This document shows, piece after piece, positions 10,363-20,686 of a stretch of DNA of 64,000 nt. Where the stretch lies: positions 1,033,095-1,097,094 of the forward strand of contig NZ_CP087114.1 of the NCBI RefSeq assembly GCF_022559585.1, in the 5' to 3' direction. This stretch comes from Bartonella machadoae. Its GTDB lineage: Bacteria; Pseudomonadota; Alphaproteobacteria; Rhizobiales; Rhizobiaceae. The notes beneath the pieces are model-generated. The model was not told the DNA's origin. It saw nothing but the letters and a program-made list of their open reading frames with translations, and searched no databases. The stretch's first letter is position 1. The number at the start of each line of letters is the position of its first letter. The position numbers and the translations under genes were made by a program.

Positions 10363-11757
10363 ATGAGGTATTCTCTTTTGGTGGGGCTTTTTTTTGTTAT
10401 TATGACACTGATGTCCTTTGATTGCGCGTATGCTCACATTCCGCAAACACAAAAAGAAATGACTCTTTCATTTGCGCCTCTCGTTAAAAGGACGACTCCG
10501 TCTGTTGTGAATATTTATGCGGCGCGGCAAATCAGAGCGCGTTCTCCTTTTGAAGGTGATCCATTTTTTGAGCAATTTTTTGGTCGTTTCCAAAATAGCC
10601 GCCCCTTGCGGAGACAATCATCTCTTGGGTCGGGTGTGATTGTTGATCCACGTGGTTTGATTGTTACCAATTATCACGTTATTAAGGATGCAGATGAAAT
10701 TAAAGTTGCTCTTTCTGATGGACGTGAATTTGAAAGTAAAGTGAAGTTAAGAGATGAGGAGACAGATATTGCTGTTCTTGAAATTGATGCAAAGGGTGCT
10801 CAGTTTCCTATTCTTCCTTTAGGAGATTCAGATGCAGTTGAGGTTGGTGATCTTGTTTTAGCGATTGGTAATCCTTTTGGGGTTGGTCAAACAGTCACAA
10901 GTGGTATTGTTTCAGCGCAGGCACGTACACGTGTTGGTATTTCTGATTTTGACTTTTTTATTCAAACAGATGCTGCCATTAATCCAGGAAATTCTGGTGG
11001 CGCTTTAATTGATATGAAGGGGCAACTCATTGGGATTAATACGGCTATTTATTCGCGCTCAGGTGGTTCCGTAGGGATTGGTTTTGCTATTCCATCAAAT
11101 CTTGTAAAGGTAATGCTTGATACTGTTAAACGTGGTGGAAAATATTTTGTGCCCCCCTATATTGGTGCATCTTTTCAAAATGTTACACCTGATATTGCGG
11201 GTGGCTTAGGTTTAGAAAGCCCTTATGGTGCTCTTGTTACTGAGGTTATCGAAGATAGTCCTGCTGCTAAAGCTGGTTTAAAAGTAGGCGATGTCGTTTT
11301 GCGTGTACAAGGGATGCGCATTGATAGTCCAGATGGTCTTGGATATCGTTTGATGACAGCTGGTATTGGGCATAGCCTTGTTTTAGAATATTTACGAAAT
11401 GGAAAGTTGTTAAAGACGCAAATAACCGTTTCTTCAGTGCCGGAATCGGCATTTTTAAAATCTGAAAAAATTATTGGTGAGGGGCCTCTTTCTGGTGCTG
11501 AGGTTTTGGATTTAACACCGCAAAATAGTCGACGTTTTCATCTTCCAATATCTGCAAGGGGTGTTGTGATTAGCAAGCTTGATGAAATGAGTAATGCTGC
11601 TGGGATTTTTCGCCCCGGAGATATTTTGCGTGTCGTTAATGGCCACAAAATTCAAACAGTGAGTCAGTTAAAAAAGATTCTATTGCAAGGTCGCCCGCGT
11701 GTTTGGCAATTAGAATATGAACGTGATGGCATGTATATTCGCCAATTTATTCGTTGA
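10363..11757 (+). CDS. Periplasmic Do-type serine protease with PDZ domains
   Basis: This DegP/DegQ-family protease is expected to degrade or chaperone misfolded proteins in the periplasm. It starts with a signal peptide (residues 1-24, ending near CAYAHI). The trypsin-like domain keeps the catalytic triad: His105 in TNYHVI, Asp135 in ETDIAVLE and Ser211 in NPGNSGGAL. Two PDZ domains follow, around residues 262-350 and 375-460. At 464 residues it is a full-length family member. rarA starts just after its stop. Whether it should be called degQ, degS-like or htrA is not decided by sequence alone. Confidence 0.92.
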   Translation: MRYSLLVGLFFVIMTLMSFDCAYAHIPQTQKEMTLSFAPLVKRTTPSVVNIYAARQIRARSPFEGDPFFEQFFGRFQNSRPLRRQSSLGSGVIVDPRGLIVTNYHVIKDADEIKVALSDGREFESKVKLRDEETDIAVLEIDAKGAQFPILPLGDSDAVEVGDLVLAIGNPFGVGQTVTSGIVSAQARTRVGISDFDFFIQTDAAINPGNSGGALIDMKGQLIGINTAIYSRSGGSVGIGFAIPSNLVKVMLDTVKRGGKYFVPPYIGASFQNVTPDIAGGLGLESPYGALVTEVIEDSPAAKAGLKVGDVVLRVQGMRIDSPDGLGYRLMTAGIGHSLVLEYLRNGKLLKTQITVSSVPESAFLKSEKIIGEGPLSGAEVLDLTPQNSRRFHLPISARGVVISKLDEMSNAAGIFRPGDILRVVNGHKIQTVSQLKKILLQGRPRVWQLEYERDGMYIRQFIR

Positions 11758-11764
11758 GGTTTTT

Positions 11765-13084
11765 TTGAATAAAGATTTTTTTACTTCGTCTTTTGATCTT
11801 CATAGTAATAAAAATCGGCCGCTTGCAGAGAAAATGCGTCCTCGCTCTCTCAATGATGTGATGGGACAAAATCATTTAGTTGGAGAGGAGGGTGTACTTT
11901 CACGTATGATAGCTACAGGCTCCATTGGTTCAATGATTTTCTGGGGGCCTCCAGGGACAGGAAAAACAACGGTTGCGCGCTTGATAGCCGCTGAAACAGA
12001 CTTTGCCTTTGAGCAAGTTTCTGCTATTTTTACCGGCGTTTCTGAACTCAAAAAAATTTTTGAAAGTGCTCAGAAACGTTTTATATCTGGGCACCGAACA
12101 CTTTTATTTGTTGATGAAATTCATCGATTTAATCGTGCGCAACAGGATAGTTTTCTTCCTGTCATGGAGGATGGAACTCTTATTCTTATCGGGGCAACAA
12201 CGGAAAATCCTTCCTTTGAACTTAATGCGGCCCTTCTTTCTCGTGCCCGTGTTTTAACATTTCTTCCACATAATGATGAAAGCTTGCGCATGCTTTTGAA
12301 GCGTGCTGAAGAAATGCAAGGAAAATTACTTCCTTTAGATGATGATGCGAGAGATGTTTTAATTGGGATGTCTGATGGTGATGCGCGGACAGCATTAACA
12401 TTAGCAGAGGATGTTTGGGGGCTTGCCCAACTGGGAGAGATCTTTGATGCTGTTTCTTTGCAAAAAATAATTCAACGTCGTGCTCCCATTTATGATAAAG
12501 GAAGAGAGGGGCATTATAATCTTATTTCAGCATTGCATAAATCAGTTCGTGGATCTGATCCTGATGCTGCGCTTTATTATTTAGCACGTATGTTTGATGC
12601 CGGAGAAGATCCTCTTTATATTGGACGAAGATTGGTTCGTATGGCTGTTGAAGATGTTGGTTTGGCAGATCCGCAAGCTCTTGTTATTTGTAATGCGGCA
12701 AAGGATGCTTATGATTTTTTAGGATCACCTGAGGGAGAATTGGCTTTGGCTCAGGCGTGTCTTTATGTTGCAACTGCACCAAAATCAAATGCAACATATC
12801 TCGCCTATAAAGCTGCTATGTCTTGTGCACGTAAAAATGGTTCTTTGCCTCCCCCACAGCATATCCTTAATGCGCCTACAAAATTTATGAAGGAAGAGGG
12901 GTATGGAGATGGTTATCGTTATGACCATGATGAGCCAGATGCTTTTTCAGGACAGAAATATTTTCCTGAAAAACTTGGGCGTCAGATCTATTATCAACCA
13001 CGAGAACGTGGTTTCGAGCGTGAGATTATCAAGCGTCTTGCGTGGTGGAAGCAATTGCGTAAAAAACGAGCCAATCAAAAATGA
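11765..13084 (+). CDS. rarA: Replication-associated recombination ATPase RarA (MgsA)
   Basis: RarA is an AAA+ ATPase related to clamp loaders that acts at stalled replication forks. The Walker A motif GPPGTGKT is at residues 61-68 and Walker B LLFVDEIHRFN follows; the C-terminal MgsA domain includes GEDPLYIGRRLVRMAVEDVG. I chose a TTG start at 11765 because GAGG lies six bases upstream and it clears the protease stop by seven bases. An ATG at 11717 would add 16 residues within the protease gene. The 439-residue length fits the family. Confidence 0.93.
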   Translation: MNKDFFTSSFDLHSNKNRPLAEKMRPRSLNDVMGQNHLVGEEGVLSRMIATGSIGSMIFWGPPGTGKTTVARLIAAETDFAFEQVSAIFTGVSELKKIFESAQKRFISGHRTLLFVDEIHRFNRAQQDSFLPVMEDGTLILIGATTENPSFELNAALLSRARVLTFLPHNDESLRMLLKRAEEMQGKLLPLDDDARDVLIGMSDGDARTALTLAEDVWGLAQLGEIFDAVSLQKIIQRRAPIYDKGREGHYNLISALHKSVRGSDPDAALYYLARMFDAGEDPLYIGRRLVRMAVEDVGLADPQALVICNAAKDAYDFLGSPEGELALAQACLYVATAPKSNATYLAYKAAMSCARKNGSLPPPQHILNAPTKFMKEEGYGDGYRYDHDEPDAFSGQKYFPEKLGRQIYYQPRERGFEREIIKRLAWWKQLRKKRANQK

Positions 13085-13379
13085 AACTTTTATTAAAACA
13101 GCATTTTTCTTGGCTTTAAGCTTATTTTACATCAATTGTAATTTATCATCCTCCGTTAATGGTCTCAATCATGTGGTAAACAATTGTTATTATTGCGAAA
13201 TAAGAGGCTCTTTTGTTTTTTAAGTTTAGATACGCTTAAAAAGCAAATTAAAAATATTTATTTCACTTTAATTGTCTGATTGTTTTATCTTTATGGTTTC
13301 AGTTGTATGGGGTGTCGTTTCATTTTGATTGGTGATGAATTTTTTTATCAATCGTGAGAAACTGGTTAAAAGTGAGAGT

Positions 13380-13400
13380 TTCTTAAGTGTGTCTTAAGAA
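13380..13400. promoter_or_regulatory. Perfect palindrome upstream of recA
   Basis: TTCTTAAG and CTTAAGAA form a perfect 8-bp inverted repeat around the 5-base centre TGTGT, about 290 bases before recA. Its dyad form suggests a binding site for a dimeric regulator. There is no following T-run, so it is not a terminator. The regulator is unknown. Confidence 0.4.
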
Positions 13401-13449
13401 GTATGAGGGGGGATATCTTGAAGTTTGTGTTGAAATTTACATTGTTTCT

Positions 13450-13496
13450 TTTCTAGAGGAGCGCTATAACTGTACTAGTTTTTTCCTTTCTAGAGG
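13450..13496 (+). repeat. 10-bp direct repeat TTTCTAGAGG upstream of recA
   Basis: TTTCTAGAGG occurs at 13450-13459 and again at 13487-13496, 37 bases apart. Such spacing, between three and four helical turns, could suit paired protein-binding sites, but chance or a small duplication is possible. Confidence 0.45.
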
Positions 13497-13693
13497 GATG
13501 TTTTGGGGAGTACATTAGTGCTATAGGAGAAGGCGTATTGCTTATTTATTTTAGAGTAATGGTGTATTTAAGATGCAATGAGAGGAAAAAAATAGAAATA
13601 GTCTGTGAAAATCTAAACTCAAGACTTTAGTTAAACTAAAATAACAGTGTACACTCAATATTAGGTTATTGTGAATCGATCAAGGATATTATC

Positions 13694-14737
13694 GTGGATA
13701 AAGCAAAGGCTCTCGATGCAGCTCTCTCTCAAATTGAACGTTCTTTCGGTAAAGGCTCTATTATGCGTCTTGGGCAAAAAGAGCAGGTCGTTGAAATTGA
13801 GACAATTCCAACGGGTTCACTCTCCTTAGATATTGCTTTGGGTGTTGGTGGGTTGCCTAAGGGGCGTATTGTTGAGATTTATGGACCAGAAAGTTCTGGG
13901 AAAACAACATTAGCTCTTCATGCTATTGCTGAAGCACAAAAAATTGGTGGGGTTTGTGCTTTTATTGACGCAGAGCATGCTCTTGATCCTATTTATGCGC
14001 GTAAGCTTGGTGTTGATTTAGAAAATTTGTTTATTTCTCAGCCAGATACTGGTGAGCAGGCATTGGAAATTACAGAGACATTGGTTCGTTCTGGTGCTGT
14101 TGATGTGCTTGTTGTTGATTCCGTCGCTGCTTTGACACCACGTGCGGAAATTGATGGTGAAATGGGTGATGCTTTACCTGGATTGCAGGCACGGTTGATG
14201 AGTAAAGCATTGCGAAAATTAACAGCAGCAATTTTTCGCTCTAACTGTATGGTTGTCTTTATTAATCAAATTCGCATGAAAATTGGTGTGATGTTTGGTT
14301 CTCCTGAAACGACAACAGGCGGAAATGCTTTAAAGTTTTATGCTTCTGTTCGTTTAGATATTCGTCGCATTGGATCCATTAAAGATAGAGATGCAATCGT
14401 TGGTAATCAGACGCGTGTTAAAGTGGTGAAGAATAAACTCGCACCTCCATTTAAACAGGTTGAATTTGACATCATTTATGGTGAAGGCATTTCCAAAGTA
14501 GGTGAATTGATCGATTTGGGTGTTAAAGTTGGCATTGTGGAAAAATCTGGAGCATGGTTTTCTTATAATTCTCAGCGTTTAGGACAGGGGCGTGAGAATG
14601 CAAAGCAGTTTTTGCGTGAACATGCCGAAGTAGCTACAGAAATTGAAGCCGCTTTGCGGCAAAACGCTGGTTTGATTGCGATTGAGCTGCTAGAAAATGC
14701 AGGGTCAGAAAATACAGAAGGCGACGAAACAATATGA
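13694..14737 (+). CDS. recA: Recombinase RecA
   Basis: RecA forms filaments on single-stranded DNA, drives strand exchange and triggers LexA self-cleavage. The Walker A motif GPESSGKT is at residues 64-71, and the loop containing [20 protein letters not shown] and the [13 protein letters not shown] block match the family. The start is GTG at 13694 with AAGGA eight bases upstream. The length of 347 residues is normal. It stands alone, with long gaps on both sides, and alaS follows 207 bases later. Confidence 0.98.
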   Translation: MDKAKALDAALSQIERSFGKGSIMRLGQKEQVVEIETIPTGSLSLDIALGVGGLPKGRIVEIYGPESSGKTTLALHAIAEAQKIGGVCAFIDAEHALDPIYARKLGVDLENLFISQPDTGEQALEITETLVRSGAVDVLVVDSVAALTPRAEIDGEMGDALPGLQARLMSKALRKLTAAIFRSNCMVVFINQIRMKIGVMFGSPETTTGGNALKFYASVRLDIRRIGSIKDRDAIVGNQTRVKVVKNKLAPPFKQVEFDIIYGEGISKVGELIDLGVKVGIVEKSGAWFSYNSQRLGQGRENAKQFLREHAEVATEIEAALRQNAGLIAIELLENAGSENTEGDETI

Positions 14738-14944
14738 GAGAGTGCTTTTGCCATAGCAATTCATTCATATGAAATCTTTCTGTTTTTATTTAAAAATTTG
14801 AAGTATTAAAATCATTTATTTTTCGATTTTTTTTGAAAAAATTCTGCTTTTTGATTAAATTGACTCTGCATGTGTAGCAAAGAGGATGTTTAACGAGAAG
14901 GATTTTGTTTTTATGATTTTGCGCTGTATTCTACAGGTATCAAT

Positions 14945-17608
14945 ATGAATAGTGTCAATAATATTCGTTCAACTTTTCTCGATTATTTTCGGATTAATGG
15001 ACATACAATTCTTCCTTCTAGCCCACTTGTTCCACGTAATGATCCGACACTTATGTTTACAAATGCAGGGATGGTGCAGTTTAAAAATGTTTTTACTGGG
15101 CTTGAACAGCGTTCTTATAAACAAGCCGCAACGGCACAAAAATGTGTCCGAGCGGGTGGAAAACATAATGACCTCGATAATGTTGGCTATACGGCGCGCC
15201 ATCATACTTTTTTTGAAATGTTAGGGAATTTTTCTTTTGGTGATTATTTTAAAGAAGAAGCCATTTTTTTATCATGGAAGCTTTTAACAAAGGAATTTTG
15301 TCTTCCAAAAGAGAAATTATTGGTAACAGTTTATCAGAGTGATGATGTTGCTGCTGAATTATGGCGTAAAATTTCAGGACTTCCAAATGAAAAAATTATT
15401 CGTATTGCAACAGCTGATAATTTTTGGGCAATGGGGGATGTTGGTCCTTGCGGTCCTTGTTCAGAGATTTTTTATGATCATGGTGATAAAATCTGGGGCG
15501 GACCTCCTGGAAGTCTGGAAGAAAATGGTGATCGCTTTATTGAGATTTGGAATCTCGTCTTTATGCAGTATGAGCAGGTGAGCAAGGATGAACGTGTTGA
15601 ATTGCCTCATCCTTCTATTGATACGGGCATGGGATTAGAGCGTATTGCTGCTGTTTTACAGGGTGTTCATGATAATTATGATATTGATCTCTTTCGTGCA
15701 TTAATCAATGCATCCCAAGAAATAACAGGGATTGAGGCAACGGGTGATTTTGTGGCGAGCCATCGTGTGATCGCTGATCATCTTCGCTCGTCAGCATTTT
15801 TGATTGCTGATGGTGTTCTTCCTTCTAATGAAGGGCGAGGCTATGTTTTACGTCGTATTATGCGCCGTGCTATGCGTCATGCACATCTTCTTGGTGCTCA
15901 AAAACCATTGATATATCGTCTTTTACCTGCTTTAATTCGCGAAATGGGACAAGCCTATCCTGAATTGGTTCAGGCTGAATCTTTGATTTCAGAAACTTTA
16001 AAGTTAGAAGAAACGCGGTTTCGTAAAACTCTTGAACGAGGACTCGGTTTGTTGAATGAAGCAAGTAGCGATCTCAAAGAAGGGGATCATTTTAATGGTG
16101 AGGTTGCCTTCAAGCTTTATGATACTTATGGTTTTCCGCTTGATTTAACACAGGATGTTTTGCGACGTCGTGGAATATCTGTTGATGTTGAGACTTTTGA
16201 TAAAGCGATGGAACGTCAGAAAGCAGAAGCGCGTGCCCATTGGTCTGGTTCTGGGGAAACTGTAACAGAAAAGATCTGGTTTTCTATTTGTGATAAAATA
16301 GGTGCTACGGAATTTTTAGGTTATGAAACAGAGAAAGCCGAAGGGATTCTTACCGCTCTTATTTGTGATGGTGAAATTGTTGATCATGTTTCTGTAGGGC
16401 AGAAAGCCATTCTTATCACCAATCAAACACCTTTTTATGGTGAATCTGGTGGACAGATCGGTGATAGCGGTATTATTTCCGGTGAAAATTTTGTTTTTGA
16501 GGTGCATGATACTCAGAAAAAAGCTGATGGTATTTTTATTCATATTGGAGAGGTGAAGTCTGGTCAAGCAAAGGTATCTGATTGTGTAGAATTAGCCGTT
16601 GATGCTATTCGTCGTAAGAAAATTCGTGCAAACCATTCCGCTACCCATTTATTACACGAAGCTTTGCGTCAAACATTGGGATCGCATGTGACACAAAGAG
16701 GTTCTTTTGTCTTACCCGACCGATTACGTTTTGATTTTTCTCATCCAAAATCTGTTTCTTCAGAAGAATTGAAGAAAATAGAAGATTTAGCAAATGATAT
16801 TGTTTTGCAAAATAGTGAGGTAACAACACGCCTTATGCTTGTGGATGATGCCATTTCTGAAGGAGCAATGGCATTATTTGGTGAAAAATATGGTGATGAA
16901 GTCCGTGTTGTTTCTATGGGAACCAAGCTTGAACAGGAAGGATTTAAAAAAGACTGGTCAATTGAGCTTTGTGGGGGGACACATGTGAAGAGAACAGGGG
17001 ATATTGGTTTAATTCATATTGTTTCTGAAAGTTCTGTGGCAGCTGGAGTTCGTCGTATCGAAGCTTTAACAGGTACAGCTGCGCGCCTTTATCTTAGGCA
17101 CCAAGATGAGCGTATGCATGAGATTGCTCGTCTTTTAAAAACTTCCCCTCCTGATATAGAAGAACGGATACAGGTTTTACTTGATGATCGTCGTAAGCTT
17201 GAAAAAGAGTTGAATGATGTACGCAAGAAGATGCTGCTCAGCGGTGAGATGATACAAGGTGGTCAAGAAGATGTTATCATCATCAATGGCGTTTCCTTTA
17301 TGGGACAGGTTGTGAAAAATATTTTACCGCGGGATCTTAAAGCGTTAGTGGATTCTGGAAAGAAGAAAATTGGATCTGGAGTTGTTGCTTTTATTGGTGT
17401 TTCAGAGGATGGTAAGGGGAGTGCTGCTATTGGCGTTACTGATGATTTGACAGACAAGCTGAATGCTGTTGATTTGGTGCGTATTGTTTCAGGTGTTCTT
17501 GGTGGGAAAGGTGGGGGTGGTCGTCCCGATATGGCACAGGCTGGTGGTCCTGAAGGGGATAAGGTTGGTGATGCACTTGCGGCATTGAAAGCTGCTCTTG
17601 GAGGATAA
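14945..17608 (+). CDS. alaS: Alanine-tRNA ligase
   Basis: AlaRS charges tRNA-Ala and edits Ser- or Gly-tRNA-Ala. The class II catalytic domain fills the N-terminal third (for example [13 protein letters not shown]). The editing-domain metal site keeps HxxxH at His564 and His568 and the CGGTH motif at Cys676-His680. The C-terminal DHHA1 domain ends with the glycine-rich [16 protein letters not shown]. At 887 residues it is full length. The recA-alaS order is common in alphaproteobacteria. Confidence 0.98.
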   Translation: MNSVNNIRSTFLDYFRINGHTILPSSPLVPRNDPTLMFTNAGMVQFKNVFTGLEQRSYKQAATAQKCVRAGGKHNDLDNVGYTARHHTFFEMLGNFSFGDYFKEEAIFLSWKLLTKEFCLPKEKLLVTVYQSDDVAAELWRKISGLPNEKIIRIATADNFWAMGDVGPCGPCSEIFYDHGDKIWGGPPGSLEENGDRFIEIWNLVFMQYEQVSKDERVELPHPSIDTGMGLERIAAVLQGVHDNYDIDLFRALINASQEITGIEATGDFVASHRVIADHLRSSAFLIADGVLPSNEGRGYVLRRIMRRAMRHAHLLGAQKPLIYRLLPALIREMGQAYPELVQAESLISETLKLEETRFRKTLERGLGLLNEASSDLKEGDHFNGEVAFKLYDTYGFPLDLTQDVLRRRGISVDVETFDKAMERQKAEARAHWSGSGETVTEKIWFSICDKIGATEFLGYETEKAEGILTALICDGEIVDHVSVGQKAILITNQTPFYGESGGQIGDSGIISGENFVFEVHDTQKKADGIFIHIGEVKSGQAKVSDCVELAVDAIRRKKIRANHSATHLLHEALRQTLGSHVTQRGSFVLPDRLRFDFSHPKSVSSEELKKIEDLANDIVLQNSEVTTRLMLVDDAISEGAMALFGEKYGDEVRVVSMGTKLEQEGFKKDWSIELCGGTHVKRTGDIGLIHIVSESSVAAGVRRIEALTGTAARLYLRHQDERMHEIARLLKTSPPDIEERIQVLLDDRRKLEKELNDVRKKMLLSGEMIQGGQEDVIIINGVSFMGQVVKNILPRDLKALVDSGKKKIGSGVVAFIGVSEDGKGSAAIGVTDDLTDKLNAVDLVRIVSGVLGGKGGGGRPDMAQAGGPEGDKVGDALAALKAALGG

Positions 17609-17707
17609 TGCCGATTGATTATTGGTGTTGCTGAGCTTCGAGATCTCTTTAAAAAAGGAATTTTTTCGTTTCGGTCTATTTCTTTCTTAAAGGTGAAAGA
17701 GTTTTCT

Positions 17708-19492
17708 CTATGAAGCTATTGCTTTATGTAAGGAGGCTATATTCTTGTCATCTTCTATGATTGATTGATCAAATGCTAAGCCCCCAGTTTTTAAGAGTTT
17801 ATAGAAGCGACCACCTTTATCGATTAATTCTTGAAAGCTTCCTTTTTCAATTAAGTGACCTTGTTCTAAAAATAGCACAATGTCAGCATCGCGTATTGTT
17901 GAAAGGCGATGTGCTATAATAAAAGTGGTCCGGTTCTGGCTTATGCAATCAAGAGCTTCTTTTACATATGCTTCTGTTTCAATATCAAGAGCACTTGTTG
18001 CTTCATCTAAAATAAGAATGGGGGCATTTTTTAAAACAGCGCGTGCAATTGCTAATCGTTGTTTTTCTCCACCCGATAATTGAGAACCTCGCTCACCAAC
18101 CATTGTGTCGTAACGATCGGTTTTTTTCAAAATAAAATCATGGGCAGCTGCTATTTTTGCTGCTTCATAAAGTTCCTCATCTGTTGCGGTTGCTCTTCCT
18201 ATTGAGATATTGTCATAAATACTGCGGTTGAAAAGGCTTGCGTCTTGAAACACTGTTGCTAGAGATTTGCGTAAGGATTCACGGTTAACGGAGCGTATAT
18301 TGATGCCGTCAATGGTGATATGTCCAAATGTGGGGTCGTATACACGCTGTAACAAATTGATTAATGTTGTTTTTCCAGCGCCCGTTGGTCCTACAATTGC
18401 AACAGTTTGACCTGTTTTTACTTCAAAGGAAATGTTAAAGACACCTTGAGAAGAATTAGGAAATTTGTAAGTAACATGATGGAATTGTATTGCACCTTTA
18501 ACATTTTGGAGGGAAGGTAAGTTTTCAGGTTCGTTGATATGAAAGGTTGAGTCCTCCATGACAAAGAATTCTTGTAGTTTCGCTTGTGAGGATACGATTA
18601 AATGAATAAAATCGCTTATTTGATCCAGGCGGCTAATCATGAGTTGTGCAAATCCAACAAAGGCAACAATTTCTCCTACACGTAATTGGTTTTTTGCTAC
18701 AAAAAAAGCGCCAAGAAGAAGGATACAAACTATTGAAATTGTTGAAGTCATTCGGTTTAAACCACTGGCAACAGCCCACCAATTGAGAACAGGGTTTTGT
18801 GCTTTAAGAAGATCATTTGTATGCTGATTCAGTACTAAGCTTTCTTCTTTGATCCGATGATAGCTTTGTACAATGGAAACGTTGGAGATTGAATCACTAA
18901 TATGTTGAAAAACATTGTGATGATAGCTTTCTACAGCAGTTTGTCCGTTTTTTGTTTTGTGCGTCACTAAACGTGCAATTAATATATAGATAATGGCAAG
19001 TACAACGAGAACTGTTGAGAGGCGCCAATTCATATTAAAAGCTATGGGAATGAGAACGAAGAATGCGACAAAAGTTGAAAGATGTTGACGCATAAAATCA
19101 AGCCATATGGTTGACATGGAGTCTACGGCGCGTAAAAGTATATGAAGGGTGTTAGAAGTTCCACGCTGTTGATGCCAAATTAAAGGCATGGCGATGATAC
19201 GCTCAAAAGATTCAGTTAAAATAGCTAAACGGCGTCTATGTGCTAAACGATCAGCACTGCGTGCAATAAGAACATAAGCAATAATATGAGAAAGACCAAA
19301 ACATACCCAAATTGTAAGAGTAGGGATAACGGCTAATTTTTCTGCAATAGAGTCAATGACACGTCCAAATAAAATGGGCTCTGCAATAGTAATAATAGCC
19401 AATATAACATTAGCGGTACAGATTAAAACAGAAGTCTTTTTTTCTCTGTTTAGATAATTAAGAACACGTGCATATGTTTTAAATAAGGACAC
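17708..19492 (-). CDS. ndvA: Cyclic beta-1,2-glucan-type ABC exporter NdvA/ChvA
   Basis: This is a half-size ABC exporter with fused membrane and ATPase domains, closely matching the rhizobial NdvA family from its opening MSLFKTYARVLNYL onward. In relatives it moves cyclic beta-1,2-glucan from the cytoplasm to the periplasm. Six hydrophobic segments fill residues 20-300. Walker A GPTGAGKTT lies near residue 370, the signature LSGGEKQR near 472 and Walker B ILILDEATSALD near 490. It converges with alaS. No glucan synthase (ndvB/chvB) lies in the window, so the actual substrate is not shown. Confidence 0.9.
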   Translation of the reverse strand: MSLFKTYARVLNYLNREKKTSVLICTANVILAIITIAEPILFGRVIDSIAEKLAVIPTLTIWVCFGLSHIIAYVLIARSADRLAHRRRLAILTESFERIIAMPLIWHQQRGTSNTLHILLRAVDSMSTIWLDFMRQHLSTFVAFFVLIPIAFNMNWRLSTVLVVLAIIYILIARLVTHKTKNGQTAVESYHHNVFQHISDSISNVSIVQSYHRIKEESLVLNQHTNDLLKAQNPVLNWWAVASGLNRMTSTISIVCILLLGAFFVAKNQLRVGEIVAFVGFAQLMISRLDQISDFIHLIVSSQAKLQEFFVMEDSTFHINEPENLPSLQNVKGAIQFHHVTYKFPNSSQGVFNISFEVKTGQTVAIVGPTGAGKTTLINLLQRVYDPTFGHITIDGINIRSVNRESLRKSLATVFQDASLFNRSIYDNISIGRATATDEELYEAAKIAAAHDFILKKTDRYDTMVGERGSQLSGGEKQRLAIARAVLKNAPILILDEATSALDIETEAYVKEALDCISQNRTTFIIAHRLSTIRDADIVLFLEQGHLIEKGSFQELIDKGGRFYKLLKTGGLAFDQSIIEDDKNIASLHKAIAS

Positions 19493-19696
19493 AGGTAATT
19501 ATCTCCACGCACTCGTTATCGATTCTTGTAATTGCTAAATTTTGAGCTAATAAAATTTAAACAGTAAGAAAATGCAATTTTAAATACGGATTGTAATATG
19601 ATGTGATAAAGCCAATTCTATAGGATGGAGACTTTGTATTTTTTAAAGAGATAAGCGAAAAATAATCAATAAAATTATATCGGTGAGGAAGCTTTT

Positions 19697-20686
19697 ATGG
19701 CAGGCGTAGAAATAAAAAAGGTTGAAATAGATGAAAACGGAATGCGCGTAGATCGCTGGTTTAAAGTGCATTATCCAGGCCTTGGATTTGGATATTTACA
19801 AAAATTGCTGCGTTCTGGTCAAGTACGAGTTGATGGTGGACGTGTAAAAGCCGATACGCGTCTTGTGATGAGGCAATCTGTTCGTGTACCGCCTCTCCCT
19901 ATTGATGACAAGAAGAGTTTTTCTGTAACGAATAAAACACTTCGTGAAGAGAATGATGAAATTATTTTGAAAAAAATGCTGCTCTATGAGGATCCAAAAG
20001 TTTTTGTTTTTAATAAACCGGCTGGGCTAGCTGTACAAGGTGGTTCTGGCTTGACACGCCATGTTGACAATATGCTTGAGGTATGGCGCAATAAAAAAGG
20101 TGAAAAACCGCGTTTGGTTCATCGGCTTGATCGTGAAACATCTGGTGTGCTTGTTGTTGCTCGATCAAGAGGGGCTGCACAGGCTTTAACAGCTGCTTTT
20201 AGAACACGAGAAACAAAAAAGACTTACTGGGCATTGGTTCGGGGAGTGCCGAAAAAAAAACAGGATAAAATTTCAACATGGATGGTTAAAGATATCACAA
20301 CACAAGGTGATAAAATGCGTGTTTGTGAACATGGGGAGCCTGATGCTGACCACGCAGTTTCTTACTACCGCGTTTTAGATACGAGGGGGCGGGCTCTTTC
20401 GTGGCTTGAAATGGAACCCTATACGGGAAGAACACATCAGTTACGTGTGCACGCTGCTCATATAGATCACCCGATCATTGGTGATTCAAAATATTTTTTT
20501 TCTGATAGTAATTGGACGCTACCGGGGGGAATTCAAAATCGCCTGCATCTTCATGCGCGCCGTATTCGTATCCCTCATCCTTCAGGAGGGCTATTGGATG
20601 TTATCGCGCCTTTACCTCCTCATATGGTGCAAAGCTTTAATCTTTTGGCTTTTAATGAAAGTGATGGAGATACAGAAACAGAATAA
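19697..20686 (+). CDS. rluC: RluC/RluD-family 23S rRNA pseudouridine synthase
   Basis: The enzyme isomerises specific uridines in 23S rRNA. An N-terminal S4-like RNA-binding region (residues 14-75) is followed by the RluA-family catalytic domain with the motif HRLDRETSGVLVVARS, whose aspartate is the catalytic residue, and the later GRTHQLRVHAAH. At 329 residues it has the usual size. RluC is the closest family name in alphaproteobacteria, but the exact target uridines cannot be read from sequence. It is followed by a 637-base gap. Confidence 0.88.
   Translation: MAGVEIKKVEIDENGMRVDRWFKVHYPGLGFGYLQKLLRSGQVRVDGGRVKADTRLVMRQSVRVPPLPIDDKKSFSVTNKTLREENDEIILKKMLLYEDPKVFVFNKPAGLAVQGGSGLTRHVDNMLEVWRNKKGEKPRLVHRLDRETSGVLVVARSRGAAQALTAAFRTRETKKTYWALVRGVPKKKQDKISTWMVKDITTQGDKMRVCEHGEPDADHAVSYYRVLDTRGRALSWLEMEPYTGRTHQLRVHAAHIDHPIIGDSKYFFSDSNWTLPGGIQNRLHLHARRIRIPHPSGGLLDVIAPLPPHMVQSFNLLAFNESDGDTETE

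Larger units (their letters stand above)
13085..13693 (+). other. 609-base upstream region of recA
   Basis: No convincing gene is seen. The stretch is AT-rich and holds a perfect 8-bp palindrome (13380-13400) and two copies of TTTCTAGAGG (13450-13459 and 13487-13496). The tetramers GTTC and GAAC are absent throughout, so no alphaproteobacterial SOS box (GTTC-N7-GTTC) is present. A short frame near 13085-13223 encodes a hydrophobic stretch but has no good start. Confidence 0.7.

Noticed and set aside
13085..13223. A frame encoding a signal-peptide-like hydrophobic stretch just after rarA
   Set aside because: It lacks a start with a ribosome binding site and continues a frame lying inside rarA.
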